Source: Rhizobium sp. N324 (lineage in GTDB: Bacteria; Pseudomonadota; Alphaproteobacteria; Rhizobiales; Rhizobiaceae). From it: a stretch of DNA of 64,000 bases. The stretch lies in the NCBI RefSeq assembly GCF_001664485.1, contig NZ_CP013630.1, positions 809,001 through 873,000 on the forward strand, in the 5' to 3' direction. The translations under genes and the position numbers were made by a program. Shown in pieces: positions 1-10,251 of this stretch. Each line of letters starts with the position of its first letter. The stretch's first letter is position 1. Under the pieces are notes generated by a model. The model had not been told where the DNA came from. It worked only from the letters and a program-made list of their open reading frames with translations, and did no database searches.

Positions 1-3000
1 GCTGCCGAACTGGATCGGCAGCTTCACATGAACGACGACCCGCCGCTCTTCTCCGCGACCGTGCAGCACGAAAGTCTGGCGGAGCCGAACAGCCAAGCTG
101 TGGACAAGTTGGCTACGCAGAAACTTGCGAAGATGATCGTCGGATTTCTGCGCTTCGGTGACATGCCGGAGCAACTCATTAAAGCGGGTCCCCGCGAGCG
201 CCCCCATGAGCCGATCAATCCGCCGCACGCTGAGAAGGGGGTGACTGGACAAGGCCTCCTGGTAGGTGCGCTTGAACAAGTTCCCGAGCGCGGTGTCGCT
301 CCACATCTTGAGCAACTTAGCGAGATCTTTAGCAAGGCTGGGGGTATCGGCTGCGGTGACCACCAATTCGGCGGCCCGTTGTGCCTCATAGCCGTTGATC
401 CCGGCGTTTCTCGCCCGACGCTGGACAATGTACCGAAGCATCTGGTTGCGATGCCATCGCAGGTCAGCGGGATCGCTAGCGAGCCGTATCATTTCGTCGT
501 CGAGGAACCGGTCGATCCGATCCGAGTGTAGAGCAAAGCGCACGCCTTCGCTCTCCATTGTGTAGCCGATGAACTGCGAATTCTCACCGGCAGCATCTGT
601 GAAAGTCTGGGAAACAGCAATAGGGTCGGCCTGCTCGACGATCCTGACTTCAGCATCCGCTCCCCAATAGATCCGAGACAGGTGAAGACCTGGCCCGTGC
701 GTCGCAGTGCCGACATAGGTCTCGAATCTTGAGAGGATCGCGCGCATTAGGTCACTCTCCGCTGTCGCACCTGCTCGGTCGAACCGCAGAGTCGGAAAGC
801 CACGAAGCGTGCCCGTGCTGCGCATGTCGAGCGCTGCTGTCGGATCGAGATTGTCCGGGATCGGCTTGGCGGTCGAGTTCTGCGCATCCCATTCGACCAA
901 CGGCGTCCAGCCACCACCCCGAACAAAACCTATAAGCTGCGCGGCAAGGTTTGCAGGACGAAGGACCGTGGCCGAAATCGCGGCGTTGCCCAGATCTTCC
1001 CTTGCGTCGATCGGCAGACTTGCAAGAAGATCAGCACTGCTGCCCAGATAGATCTTTTCGGCTTCGGCCTCCTCGTCTGCGTTCAGAAAGGGGGCGCGGC
1101 CGAGCTTTGGTGCACGCCAATGGACTTCGATGCTTCCCCATCGGCGCGTTGCGTTGCCCGGCGCGCTTGCGGCGAGTCCCAGGGCGATATCTTCGCTTTT
1201 CACGAGCGGTACGCCATCATGGGTCGGCACACTAATGTGGACGCTGGGTAAGTCGGCCGCCCCGAACAAGGTCCGAGGCACCCAGTCGATCCGCGCCCGT
1301 CTGGCCCTCGCACGCTCATCGGCAAGGAATGTGCCGAACTTCGCGGTGAGGTCGCGAACGAACGCGCGCGCATCGGCATAGCCAAGCCTCGGAAAGGGAT
1401 CGTCGGCAAAGAGACGCGAACAGGCGGCGGCGAACTCGGAGACCGCCTCATTCGTCAGTTGTCCGTCGCGCTCTATCGTCGGCAATCCGAGACCCTCGCG
1501 GCGAGCGACGAGGTCGAGGATCAATGCCGCCAACTGACCGCGAGTGACGATAGGGTTCGTAAGATTTAAAGGAACCTCAAAGCTGCGGCTATCCAAGAGC
1601 GCTGCCGGCCGCCGGTAATACCAGGAATCACGAGCGGAGTAGATGGAGAGCGTTATGCCCGTCACTGGGCGGTCATCGTTTCCGCGGCCTCCGCGTCCCT
1701 TGCGCTGAATAAAACTTGCTAGGTTGGAGGGGGCGTAATGCTGATATACAAACGCCATGTCGGGATCGTCGTAGCCGACCTCAAGGGACGCGGTTGAGAA
1801 GACCAAATCACTGCGCTGGATCTCAGTCTCGATACGCGCGCCACTTCCGGAATAGACCGGGAAGCGGGCGACCGTGAGCGGATTGCCCGGGATATAAAGC
1901 CCACGAGCCGTCCGCTGTCGTCGGTCGGTGGCGGCGAACGTCCAGCATTCGCCGTCGCGGAACAGGTCGCATCCGAGCGGATCGCCACAACACGCCCGTC
2001 GTGGCAGGCCGGTCGCGGGATGATCCGGGTAGATGCGGGTGCGGAGACTGGCGAGGTTCTGTCCCTCTTCCGCGTCCATGTAGTTGCCGTGGAGACGCTT
2101 CAGCTTGTCGATGGAGTCGACGAATACGATCCCGCGAAATCCCCCTTCGCTGCCCTGGCGGCGATGCATGTTGTGCGCGAGTGCCATCGTTGATTGAATT
2201 GTTGTCGACGCGCCCGCCACGTCGCGATTTCGCGACTCCACCTCTGGCTGAACGAAGTAGAAATATTCTCGCCCCTTCGGATTGGGTTTTCGCTCGTCCG
2301 GACGCGGTTCGACCAGTAGGGGCTCGGAGCCTCCCACCAGATGATGCCAGACATGGGAGGGGCGACCGAGCGTGGCGCTCATGCCGACGGCGAGGGGAGC
2401 TACTCCGTTCAATGCGCACCGGCCGAGGAGGCGACGTAGACTGTAGCCGATCTGGGCGCCTTGGATGTGAGTATAAAGGTGGATCTCGTCGGCTAGCACG
2501 CAGCGTGGTCCGACCGCGCCGTCGCCAAACAGAGGCCCATAGCGGCTATCATTCAACCATTGATGCAGCGATTCCGTGGTCGGGAGGAACAGGCTTGGTG
2601 GCGTCGCTCGCAATGCCTGCTTCGTTCCGATCCAGCCGTCGAATTGCCAGCCGCAGCACTTGCAATTCAGCGTATCGGGTGCGCTGTTCCTACCGGCAGT
2701 GACCGTAAGCGGCGCACCGCACGCGGGTTCGGGGCACATGAAAAAGGGGAACTGATACTCGCCCGTACGCCCGGTCGGTTCCCAGGCCTCTGGGTCCGCT
2801 TCATTCCAGGTTTCGGGGACGGAACCGTTCTGCAATCCGAGAGTGAGCGGGGGCGCACCCTCGATCTGTTGAAGTGCCGCGAGATACCGTGCGAGGCGCT
2901 GCGCCTGGTTAGCAGCCAGCCTGACGCGGGGATAGACGAGGATTGCTCGCGTGCCACCGATAGATCGGAGTAGGTCCAGCGTCGCTCCTGCGATAATTGG

Positions 3001-5622
3001 GAGACAGGCTGCTTCGGTTTTGCCGGAGCCGGTATCAGCCGCAATGACGAACCGTTCGTCGCTCGGGCCGACCCAAGCGTTGAAGATTGCGGTGAGAGCC
3101 CGATCCTGAAACCCCGCGAGGTTGGGCGCAGGTGCGTTCCAAGCCCGCCGCAGCATCGCGGTGACCATTCCAAACGCGATGGCTGGTTCGCTTCCTGCCC
3201 CGTGTCTCGCCTCCACGGCCGCTAGCGCATCGCTGAGGGGGCTGTCGTACGCAGGTTTGTCCCGGTTGCGCAGTTCGACTTTCAAGCCACGAACCAGATA
3301 AGGCCGATCGGCAGAATCATCCTTGCGAAAACGCTGCTTCGAATAGCGAACCGCGCGCGCCATCTCGGCCATTCGGCTGCGGATGCGTCCTTCCTCGGCC
3401 ACTAGGATCAGGCCATGAAGGCTGAGGCGACGCAGAGACTCAGCGACTTCTTCAAGACTGGTGCAAAGCCCGCGCGCGAGATCGATCGGCGCGTGCCACT
3501 CTTCGAAGACGCCGAAGTTGATGCGGCGCGCTTCCTGATCCTCGAGGTGATTTAGCAGGATGTAGTCTGCTGACTGTAGTTCCTCGCCCAACGACTCTAT
3601 GGTAACTGGATCGTTCGCCGACTCGGGACGTACCGTCGAGACGTGGAGCCGATTGTTGATCATCTCGTATTGGACGATCCCATCAGCCTCGAGCCTGTCG
3701 AGCACTGGCTTGAACTGGTCCTCGCCCTCTGCGCTTAGCCAGTCGAATGCATCGCGAACACGAGGATAAAGGGCACCCCGGCGGCCTGCCCCGGAAAGCA
3801 TGATGGATTCCTCAACGCGATCGACAAGGTCCTCTTCATCAAGCGAGTGGAGGGGGGCATTCGAAGTCGGCCTCATGCTCCAGAATGGTGGGTTGCCGCT
3901 TATGCGCTCGAGTGCGATATGGCCATGGCGCTGCAGGAGCCGAAGATCGGGGAAGATGCGATCTGCGTCAGTGCGCATCGCTTTCGCGAGCGTGTAATCG
4001 GGGACAGTGCCCCATTTGTTTGCGCCGGCCATTTTACGGATTTCCTCGAGGATCCGCAGGTGACCTGGCGCAATGTCGGTTAGGTCGTCAAGTGTCGGTC
4101 GCGCGAGGGCCGCTATTTGCGGCAACGGCGCCTCGTCTTCGAACGGCAACACGCAGACGTCTACTTTGATCTGGCCGTGATCGGGGGCTGAAAGTTTGAT
4201 ACTTTCGACATACTTGGCGCGGAAGATGAACTCGCGCAGTGTCTCGGCTTTGTCGACAACTTCCTCATCGGTGGGAACAACCTCGAGCAACCTTCGTGAT
4301 ATGATCAGGATGAGTTTGCCGCGCGCGCGGGTCACGGTGACGTTGAGGCGTTCCGGGCTGAAGATGAACTCGGCTTCCGCCATTGCGAATTCCGGGTCTG
4401 AGACGGTGTAGCTCACCACAATTGCATCGCGTTCACGGCCCTGAATGCGATCCACGGTCTCCACGACCGCCCCCGTACCTTCGGCGCCTTGCGCAAGCAT
4501 GTTACGGATGAGCGCGTTCTGCGCCCGATGTGGGCTCACGATTGCGAGTCGATGCTGCCACTTGTCGGCGTCGTCGGCACCGTCCCCGGTTGGGGGCAGT
4601 CTGCGAACCAACAGCCTGCCGAGTTTAGCAGCGATCGTCGCCTCAAACGGGTTTGACGATCCCACCGGCGGTCCATCGTGAATCAACACGCAGACCGGAT
4701 ATTCGGGATCAAGTGCCACCCGTTCCCAATCTTCAAGCCCTTGTTGCCAACCCTCGATAAGCGCTAGGCGGCGCTCGGGCACGACGCTCTGGTATCGGTT
4801 CTCATAGAAGCGATCTCGCGGAAAGCGCGTGAGTGGTTCGTTTAGCCGGAAGGTTTCATCAAAGGGAAACTCGGGAACACCCGCAGCCTGCATGAAAGCG
4901 TAGAGCGATGATCCGAGTCGGCGTCCGTCGAAGTCATGATCATGCTCTACACGGATCGGCGGGAGTTGCTTGTTGTCGCCCGCGACCAGGATGCGTCCAT
5001 TCTCCGCCATCCCGGCGATCGCCATAAGGCCATGGCTCAACACCATCTGAGACGCTTCATCGATACAGGTTAAGTGGAAGAAGGCACCGGTGAACCCACC
5101 TTGAGATGTGATAAGCCTGTTGAGGCCCCATACCGTCATGCCTGCGACGGCATAATTTTCGGTCAGCAGATCGGATGCGTCATCGACATCCAGATGTTCG
5201 ACCCCCGCCGTCAACGGACTGGATGGTTCGCGGCCGACAAAGGCAATCCTTGGGGGCGTCGAAAGTTGCTGACAGCGCTCCGCGATCGCCTCGATCAGGT
5301 TGATGATTGCGTTGCGAGTGAATGCAGATACGAGGATCCGGCACGGAAGGCCTGCCCTGCGTCGCGCTTCGAGGTAACCGGCGGCCATCCACGCGAGTGC
5401 ATGAGTTTTGCCTGTCCCTGGGGGGCCTAGAATTAGGCCCGCCCTTGCATCAGCGAGGCCGTGCCAAGCGTCGATCTGCGCGCGTCGCAACGGCTTGTTC
5501 GCGGCTTCCGTGAGTAGCTGCGCAACGTCGTAAAATCCAGCCTCCCAGACATCAGTGTCGACGCGATCATTCGCGAAGTCGACCGGATCGCGCAGGAACC
5601 GCAAAATTTCAGCGCCACTCAT
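1..5622 (-). CDS. Giant SF1 + SF2 helicase-like protein (partial, C-terminus off the window)
   Basis: At least 1874 residues are encoded; the gene runs off the left edge. The N-terminal third has SF1 (UPF1/AAA_12-like) motifs: Walker A GPPGTGKT near residue 65, DEAS near 187, GDNKQLPPI near 215, a QGRERD motif near 392 and VTVTRARG near 430. A second motor follows: Walker A ADTGSGKTE near 862, DEIH near 1044, SATLG near 1079 and QRKGRGGRG near 1305, which is SF2 DExH style. Cysteine pairs lie between SF2 motifs I and II. The ATG overlaps the stop of the upstream nuclease gene by 4 bp (ATGA), so the two are translationally coupled. Both are divergent from the deazaguanine modification operon, so I infer that they form its restriction or effector arm. 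Dpd loci encode several helicases, but I cannot assign this one to a named Dpd protein. Confidence 0.85.
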   Translation of the reverse strand, partial: MSGAEILRFLRDPVDFANDRVDTDVWEAGFYDVAQLLTEAANKPLRRAQIDAWHGLADARAGLILGPPGTGKTHALAWMAAGYLEARRRAGLPCRILVSAFTRNAIINLIEAIAERCQQLSTPPRIAFVGREPSSPLTAGVEHLDVDDASDLLTENYAVAGMTVWGLNRLITSQGGFTGAFFHLTCIDEASQMVLSHGLMAIAGMAENGRILVAGDNKQLPPIRVEHDHDFDGRRLGSSLYAFMQAAGVPEFPFDETFRLNEPLTRFPRDRFYENRYQSVVPERRLALIEGWQQGLEDWERVALDPEYPVCVLIHDGPPVGSSNPFEATIAAKLGRLLVRRLPPTGDGADDADKWQHRLAIVSPHRAQNALIRNMLAQGAEGTGAVVETVDRIQGRERDAIVVSYTVSDPEFAMAEAEFIFSPERLNVTVTRARGKLILIISRRLLEVVPTDEEVVDKAETLREFIFRAKYVESIKLSAPDHGQIKVDVCVLPFEDEAPLPQIAALARPTLDDLTDIAPGHLRILEEIRKMAGANKWGTVPDYTLAKAMRTDADRIFPDLRLLQRHGHIALERISGNPPFWSMRPTSNAPLHSLDEEDLVDRVEESIMLSGAGRRGALYPRVRDAFDWLSAEGEDQFKPVLDRLEADGIVQYEMINNRLHVSTVRPESANDPVTIESLGEELQSADYILLNHLEDQEARRINFGVFEEWHAPIDLARGLCTSLEEVAESLRRLSLHGLILVAEEGRIRSRMAEMARAVRYSKQRFRKDDSADRPYLVRGLKVELRNRDKPAYDSPLSDALAAVEARHGAGSEPAIAFGMVTAMLRRAWNAPAPNLAGFQDRALTAIFNAWVGPSDERFVIAADTGSGKTEAACLPIIAGATLDLLRSIGGTRAILVYPRVRLAANQAQRLARYLAALQQIEGAPPLTLGLQNGSVPETWNEADPEAWEPTGRTGEYQFPFFMCPEPACGAPLTVTAGRNSAPDTLNCKCCGWQFDGWIGTKQALRATPPSLFLPTTESLHQWLNDSRYGPLFGDGAVGPRCVLADEIHLYTHIQGAQIGYSLRRLLGRCALNGVAPLAVGMSATLGRPSHVWHHLVGGSEPLLVEPRPDERKPNPKGREYFYFVQPEVESRNRDVAGASTTIQSTMALAHNMHRRQGSEGGFRGIVFVDSIDKLKRLHGNYMDAEEGQNLASLRTRIYPDHPATGLPRRACCGDPLGCDLFRDGECWTFAATDRRQRTARGLYIPGNPLTVARFPVYSGSGARIETEIQRSDLVFSTASLEVGYDDPDMAFVYQHYAPSNLASFIQRKGRGGRGNDDRPVTGITLSIYSARDSWYYRRPAALLDSRSFEVPLNLTNPIVTRGQLAALILDLVARREGLGLPTIERDGQLTNEAVSEFAAACSRLFADDPFPRLGYADARAFVRDLTAKFGTFLADERARARRARIDWVPRTLFGAADLPSVHISVPTHDGVPLVKSEDIALGLAASAPGNATRRWGSIEVHWRAPKLGRAPFLNADEEAEAEKIYLGSSADLLASLPIDAREDLGNAAISATVLRPANLAAQLIGFVRGGGWTPLVEWDAQNSTAKPIPDNLDPTAALDMRSTGTLRGFPTLRFDRAGATAESDLMRAILSRFETYVGTATHGPGLHLSRIYWGADAEVRIVEQADPIAVSQTFTDAAGENSQFIGYTMESEGVRFALHSDRIDRFLDDEMIRLASDPADLRWHRNQMLRYIVQRRARNAGINGYEAQRAAELVVTAADTPSLAKDLAKLLKMWSDTALGNLFKRTYQEALSSHPLLSVRRIDRLMGALAGTRFNELLRHVTEAQKSDDHLRKFLRSQLVHSLAVRLRQTFVLHGRGEERRVVVHVKLPIQFGS

Positions 5623-7880
5623 CCCTGAACTCCGAGTTGCGCGAGGAAGTTCTGGACGCGTGGGCCGTTAATGTCCCGATGCGTTTTGTCTATGCACCAA
5701 CCCCGTGGACCCGTCTGTCGGCGGAGACTTGCCATGAGTGATGAATCATATTGGCGCGCCGACATATTCACGAAGAGCGTTCCATAGTCTCCGTAGTTGA
5801 ATCGTATCTCCAACGGCCGCCAGTTCGTCGGATTCAAGCGCAAGTCCGGGTTATCGTTGGTGAGTATGAGACCGATGTCGTCGGGCGATATCTCGGCGTC
5901 CCGACTTTCAGGCGGTATGGAAAATTGGAGCCAGCGACGCCCATTCTGGTGTCGCCCTTCTCGTTCCAATGTTAGACCAGCAAGGCATTCTCCCCGTTGC
6001 TGACGAACCTGAGCAGGCTGTGCCAGACGGACAAGTGTTTCCAACAACGCGCTACGCGAATCCAGCAATTCGTAGGCGTGCAGGAGGTCGAGATCCCCTG
6101 CGTCGAGAGGATTGAGTGTCGACTGAAATCGAAAGGGCTGCTTCTCGAGCCTCAGGAAGGGAGTCTGAGCAGCGGCGTTCTGGCTAGTCAGCCAATCAAC
6201 AAGTTGCGCTGCTGCGTCCAACCGCGCTCTGACATCGTCTTCAACCGCAGCAACGGGGATCGCGTCGCGCTTGTCCTCACGCAGTGAGCGGATGACTTCC
6301 ATCGCGAGCAGCGATGAAAAGTCGCGCCGAAATGCACCCATAGGAGCATAGGCGGTATCAATCTGCCCGGCAGCCCTCAGCGCCTCCGAAACTTGGCGAA
6401 GATCATAGGAGACCATAGTGGGCAACGCATAGAGCTGCTCGATGACCGACCGAATTGCCGTGGCGGGAAGGTGATGCGCGCCCTTGAACTCCGGTTCGGG
6501 TATAACATCCTCCGGCGGAAACAGCCGGACTGCATGAAGCAGCCCGGTGCGGATTTGGGGGTCATTGAGATGGCGTCCGATCGCTGCTTGGATGGCTCTC
6601 GCCTCCGCCGGTTCATAGACGAAGATGTGCGCCTGCAATTGCTGGTCGGGATCGGCCGTTTCATTGTGGCGATCGACTTCTCCGAGATCCGCGATTAAAG
6701 CACTGAAAACGTCTAGCAGTGCCTGCCGCTCAGCATTCGAGTTGCTCTTGTCAATTATGCGGATCATCGAGCGCGGAGCACCGCCGCGCCGCATATAGCC
6801 AATTGTGACGAGATTGTCTTCGACGGCGTCGTGATCGGCCAGCAGATAGAAGGCACGGTCAATACGGGGCGGCATCAAATAGCTCATTACTTCAGGAAGG
6901 CGTCGCGCTTCGCACGCGGTGATAGCGCCTGCACGGGCGATGATTGTGTTGCTCAGTCGCTGAAGTGACCAACTTGTGGGTCCGGTGGTGCCGATGCCAG
7001 GCGATCGCGCCACCAGTCCAACGGTTTTCATGCCCCGCGCCTGCAACGCCAGTTTGCCTTCATGTGATACCCCAGGGATTGCGGACACATCGTTGTCTCC
7101 TGGGTCAAGATGATCAATCGCTTTGCGGCAATGGGTGAGATAATCGCACTGCTCGCACTTGAAGTAGATGTGAAAGAAAGTTTCATCGTGTTTGGCGGAA
7201 ACCCTCCCTTTTGCAATTCGGGGTGCGTCTCGCCTTAAGAACTCCTGGACAAGACGCAGATAGGGCTTAAGCGGGAAGTCCGCTGGCTCGCTGAGGCCTT
7301 CCACTAAGCGAGTGCCCGCGCGAATATGCCAGATGGAGCTAGTCGCATCGACAGTTGCATCGATGTCGAGATCGGCGAGCATCCCGCGTAGGAGCAGCGC
7401 ATAAAAGGCGACCTGTGCTTTGTGGAAAGGCGTAGAGCTACGTGTCGCCTTTATGTCCACGATGCGAAAAACTGTGCCTTCCGGCCGAGAGTCTCTGAAT
7501 ACTATGTCGGTGAAAGATCGATTGATCTGAAGGTGATCTGGCAGATCCTGCTCGGCCCTGAAGGACGGTCCAGCTTCGAGACCGAGTTGCGTAGCGGCTT
7601 TCTCCTTAGTCCGGCCACAGAGGAAGGCGATTGTCTCAGCTTGACCCAACCTATCTTGGTTAGGGCTTGGACCGAGCAAAAGCTGCTCGTCCCTCACCCT
7701 TGCGAGCACACGTTCCTCGAACTTGCTCCCTTCAAGCGCCCAGGCGGCGCCGCTCTCTTTCTTGGTGATAGTCGCACTGTCGCGCTCCGAGCGCGTCATC
7801 ATATCGTATCGAGTTTTGCGCTCGCAGCGATATTGGAACCAGTTTTTGACTGTAGAAGCACTTATACCCGATACCATCAT
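5619..7880 (-). CDS. RecB-like PD-(D/E)XK nuclease with Cys cluster
   Basis: The 753-residue protein opens with a Cas4/RecB-style segment (GISASTVKNWFQYRCERK). A nuclease core follows near residues 145-155 (IVDIKATRS, i.e. D-x-K) with the adjacent QVAFYALLL helix. A CEQCDYLTHC cluster near 245 could, together with the N-terminal Cys, bind an Fe-S cluster as in AddB/Cas4. An IPGVSHEGK stretch resembles a helix-hairpin-helix motif. The arrangement recalls TM0106-type RecB nucleases, which are often fused to an SF1 helicase; here the helicase is the next gene, overlapping by 4 bp. The C-terminal 400 residues are unrecognised. The likely role is cutting unmodified or invading DNA together with the helicase. 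The nuclease call is good; the substrate is inferred. Confidence 0.78.
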   Translation of the reverse strand: MMVSGISASTVKNWFQYRCERKTRYDMMTRSERDSATITKKESGAAWALEGSKFEERVLARVRDEQLLLGPSPNQDRLGQAETIAFLCGRTKEKAATQLGLEAGPSFRAEQDLPDHLQINRSFTDIVFRDSRPEGTVFRIVDIKATRSSTPFHKAQVAFYALLLRGMLADLDIDATVDATSSIWHIRAGTRLVEGLSEPADFPLKPYLRLVQEFLRRDAPRIAKGRVSAKHDETFFHIYFKCEQCDYLTHCRKAIDHLDPGDNDVSAIPGVSHEGKLALQARGMKTVGLVARSPGIGTTGPTSWSLQRLSNTIIARAGAITACEARRLPEVMSYLMPPRIDRAFYLLADHDAVEDNLVTIGYMRRGGAPRSMIRIIDKSNSNAERQALLDVFSALIADLGEVDRHNETADPDQQLQAHIFVYEPAEARAIQAAIGRHLNDPQIRTGLLHAVRLFPPEDVIPEPEFKGAHHLPATAIRSVIEQLYALPTMVSYDLRQVSEALRAAGQIDTAYAPMGAFRRDFSSLLAMEVIRSLREDKRDAIPVAAVEDDVRARLDAAAQLVDWLTSQNAAAQTPFLRLEKQPFRFQSTLNPLDAGDLDLLHAYELLDSRSALLETLVRLAQPAQVRQQRGECLAGLTLEREGRHQNGRRWLQFSIPPESRDAEISPDDIGLILTNDNPDLRLNPTNWRPLEIRFNYGDYGTLFVNMSARQYDSSLMASLRRQTGPRGWCIDKTHRDINGPRVQNFLAQLGVQG

Positions 7881-8215
7881 CCCCCCGGGCGCAGGCGCGG
7901 CCTTTCAGCAGTTCAACAAGTGGCGAAATCTGGTCGCTCACGACCAGCAGTGCGTCGAATACTTTCAAATCCTTAAGCGATAAAGGGCGGTTAGTGAACT
8001 CGAATTAGTTTGCGATCCGGCCAGCAGGCATAATTCCTGCAGCGGTATCTGCCTCAATTAACTGCGGGGACCAAAACTGAGGCCCAACAGTTTTGGCTCG
8101 GCAACGAGAAAGCGCTGCGCAGTTTCTGTATTGACGCCAATGGGTCGATACAGTTATCTGACAAGCAGGATCAAACTTCTTCAGTAATTAAGTGACAGCC
8201 TCAAAGGCAGCTATC
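7881..8215. promoter_or_regulatory. Divergent intergenic region of the Dpd-like locus
   Basis: About 335 bp separate the leftward nuclease/helicase pair from the rightward deazaguanine operon, so both promoters should lie here. I see no convincing -35/-10 pair or long inverted repeat. The stretch is AT-richer than the flanking genes around 8120-8190. Confidence 0.4.
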
Positions 8216-9133
8216 ATGCATGCTTTCCTCACTGCTTGCACTCAGCGAAAGCGCTTTACCCCCAGTCCTTTTTTGTGCGCGCGAAACCTGACGGGCGGCG
8301 CTTTCCAAGACGTGCTTGACGCATGGAAGGGTAGGCTAGCCGAGGTTGAGTCGTCTTCGAGAGCCAAAGATCTGTACTGCGGTCGCTCATTCGCGGAAGC
8401 TAGGAAAGCTGCACAGATCGCGAAGGCGGATTTGCATATTGTGTCCGCCGGATTGGGCTTGATCCATTTTGAGCAGCCTGTTCCCTCTTACGACCTCACA
8501 GTCTCGAAGGGGAGTCCGGACTACATCCTAGGCAAATTGAATGATGACAAAACGGAGTCTGATTGGTGGAGCGCCTTGGGCGGAGCCAAGGCATTGCATG
8601 AGGTTTTCGACCGCACGGAATGCCTAATCATCATTGCTCTGCCATCGCCCTATCTTCGAATGATCGCGCCATTCCTCTCAGAACTTCCAGAATCAACATG
8701 CAAACGGATACGTATTGTTGGGGGGCGAGATGCGCGCGGCCTCCGGCCAATTTTAGAGAGCGCCCGTCTTCCATATGACGATCGCTTGGACGGGCCGCAA
8801 AGTTTCCTTCGTGGCACAAAGTCAGATTTTGCCTCCCGCGCACTCCGTCATTTTGCCGAAGTAGTCTTATCGAAGGCACCTCTCGAGACAGCAGAGACCC
8901 ATGCAAAGCAGGTTGAACTTGCGTTGGCTGCATGGCGCCCTCCCGTCACTAAGGTCGGCGTGCGCGTGTCCGACACCGACTTGAAATCCGTCCTACGTGA
9001 ACACTGGTATAGGGCGGGCGGTCGAACGACCAAACTACTTCGACTGTTGCGCGATGAGATGAATATCGCCTGCGAACAAAAGCGGTTTGCCAGGTTGGCG
9101 GCGGAAGTACGCGAAGAGAGAACGCTCTCATGA
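8216..9133 (+). CDS. YaaA/DUF6884-like protein, candidate DpdC-type function
   Basis: About 305 residues. The start MHAFLTACTQRKR matches the N-terminal pattern of YaaA/DUF6884-type proteins (hydrophobic strand, C-T-x-x-K), which favours ATG 8216 over the GTG at 8192. Other family-like segments are LYCGRSFAEARK, HIVSAGLGLI, PSYDLT near residue 95, and a later IIALPSPYLRMIAPF strand. The C-terminal third (KSVLREHWYRAGGRTTKLLRLLRDE) looks like an added helical domain. It is the first gene of the modification operon and overlaps the next gene by 4 bp. In characterised Dpd systems DpdC converts inserted preQ0 to the amido form. Position and fold make that a reasonable guess here, but identity to DpdC is not shown. 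Confidence 0.6.
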   Translation: MHAFLTACTQRKRFTPSPFLCARNLTGGAFQDVLDAWKGRLAEVESSSRAKDLYCGRSFAEARKAAQIAKADLHIVSAGLGLIHFEQPVPSYDLTVSKGSPDYILGKLNDDKTESDWWSALGGAKALHEVFDRTECLIIIALPSPYLRMIAPFLSELPESTCKRIRIVGGRDARGLRPILESARLPYDDRLDGPQSFLRGTKSDFASRALRHFAEVVLSKAPLETAETHAKQVELALAAWRPPVTKVGVRVSDTDLKSVLREHWYRAGGRTTKLLRLLRDEMNIACEQKRFARLAAEVREERTLS

Positions 9134-10251
9134 CGATGCAAGAAAATCTCATGATCCGAGCCGTCAAAACCCAACAGGGCGACGGCATCGATGTTTATGC
9201 GTTCTTTCTTCATGGCTCCGACTTGACGCGTATCGCCGACATCAGTCGAATTCACCGTGACGAAAAAGATCTCAAAGGCTTTCAGCGAAAGGAAATTCGC
9301 AGCCACGTTAAGGCGATCTTGGAGTTTTTGGACAGCGGTCCAGTCCTATTTCCTAACGCAATTACGCTCGCACTTTCTTCAGAAGTAACCTTCGAGGTGT
9401 CGCGCGGCCCCAAACCGAAAGGGCTGATAGAGGTTGGTGTTTCGGGCACTCTTACTATTCCTTTCCTGAAGGAGGGGGAACGGGTCGCCTGGATCGTTGA
9501 CGGTCAACAGCGCTCATTGGCCCTTGCAAAAGCCAAGAACAGTCGGTTTCCGGTTCCAGTGATAGGCTTCGTCTCTCGAGACGTTCAAGTTCATCGCGAA
9601 CAATTTATCTTGGTCAACAAAGTTAAAGCCTTGGACGTCCGCCTCATTAACGAGTTGCTGCCGGAAGTTGGATCACTTTTACCTAAGGACCTTTCAGCAA
9701 ACCGACTCCCTAGTGAACTCTGCAATCTTCTCAATCGCCAGCAGAAATCCCCGTTTTATCGGTTGATACGCCGCGCGTCGGACGCCGGCCGTGAAGACAA
9801 TGTCGTAAACGACACCGCCCTGATCGCAGCAATAAAGCAGAACCTGCGCCCGCCGTACGGCGCGCTCAGCCAGTACAAACCAGGTTCTGAACCATCGAAC
9901 CCAGATGCAATGTTTGAGGCACTCGTCCTTTATTGGTCCGCCGTCCGAGATACGTTTTCAGATGCCTGGGGCAAGGCTCCAACCGAGAGTCGCCTCATGC
10001 ATTCGGCTGGTATTAGAGCGATGGGCGCGCTGATGGACCAGATTATGCTACGGGCTGATAGTTCATCGACGCCGCAAATCGAAATCCAGGAAGCGTTGCG
10101 GCGGATTGCCCCGCATTGCTGCTGGACAGAAGGGACATGGGAAGGGCTCGGTTGGCAGTGGAATGAAATCCAGGGCACGCCCCAACATATTTCAAAGCTC
10201 TCCGATCACCTCATGCAACTCGACCGTAGACTATCGAGACCGACACGATGA
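9130..10251 (+). CDS. dpdB: DpdB-like DGQQR-domain protein, copy 1
   Basis: 373 residues with the signature DGQQRSLAL near residue 123, the hallmark of the DndB/DpdB DGQHR-type family. Also visible are GFQRKEIRSHV near 52 and FILVNKVKALDVRLINELLP near 157, both typical of the family. In studied Dpd systems DpdB acts with DpdA to insert preQ0 into DNA. It overlaps both neighbours by 4 bp (ATGA), which supports a translationally coupled operon. A second related copy lies just after dpdA (11533-12645); having two is unusual. The family call is strong; assignment of the partner role rests on context. Confidence 0.8.
   Translation: MTMQENLMIRAVKTQQGDGIDVYAFFLHGSDLTRIADISRIHRDEKDLKGFQRKEIRSHVKAILEFLDSGPVLFPNAITLALSSEVTFEVSRGPKPKGLIEVGVSGTLTIPFLKEGERVAWIVDGQQRSLALAKAKNSRFPVPVIGFVSRDVQVHREQFILVNKVKALDVRLINELLPEVGSLLPKDLSANRLPSELCNLLNRQQKSPFYRLIRRASDAGREDNVVNDTALIAAIKQNLRPPYGALSQYKPGSEPSNPDAMFEALVLYWSAVRDTFSDAWGKAPTESRLMHSAGIRAMGALMDQIMLRADSSSTPQIEIQEALRRIAPHCCWTEGTWEGLGWQWNEIQGTPQHISKLSDHLMQLDRRLSRPTR

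Noticed and set aside
1..7880. DISARM or BREX system from the large helicase
   Set aside because: No DrmB, methylase, PglX, PglZ or BrxC features are visible, and the divergent operon is clearly of the deazaguanine type.
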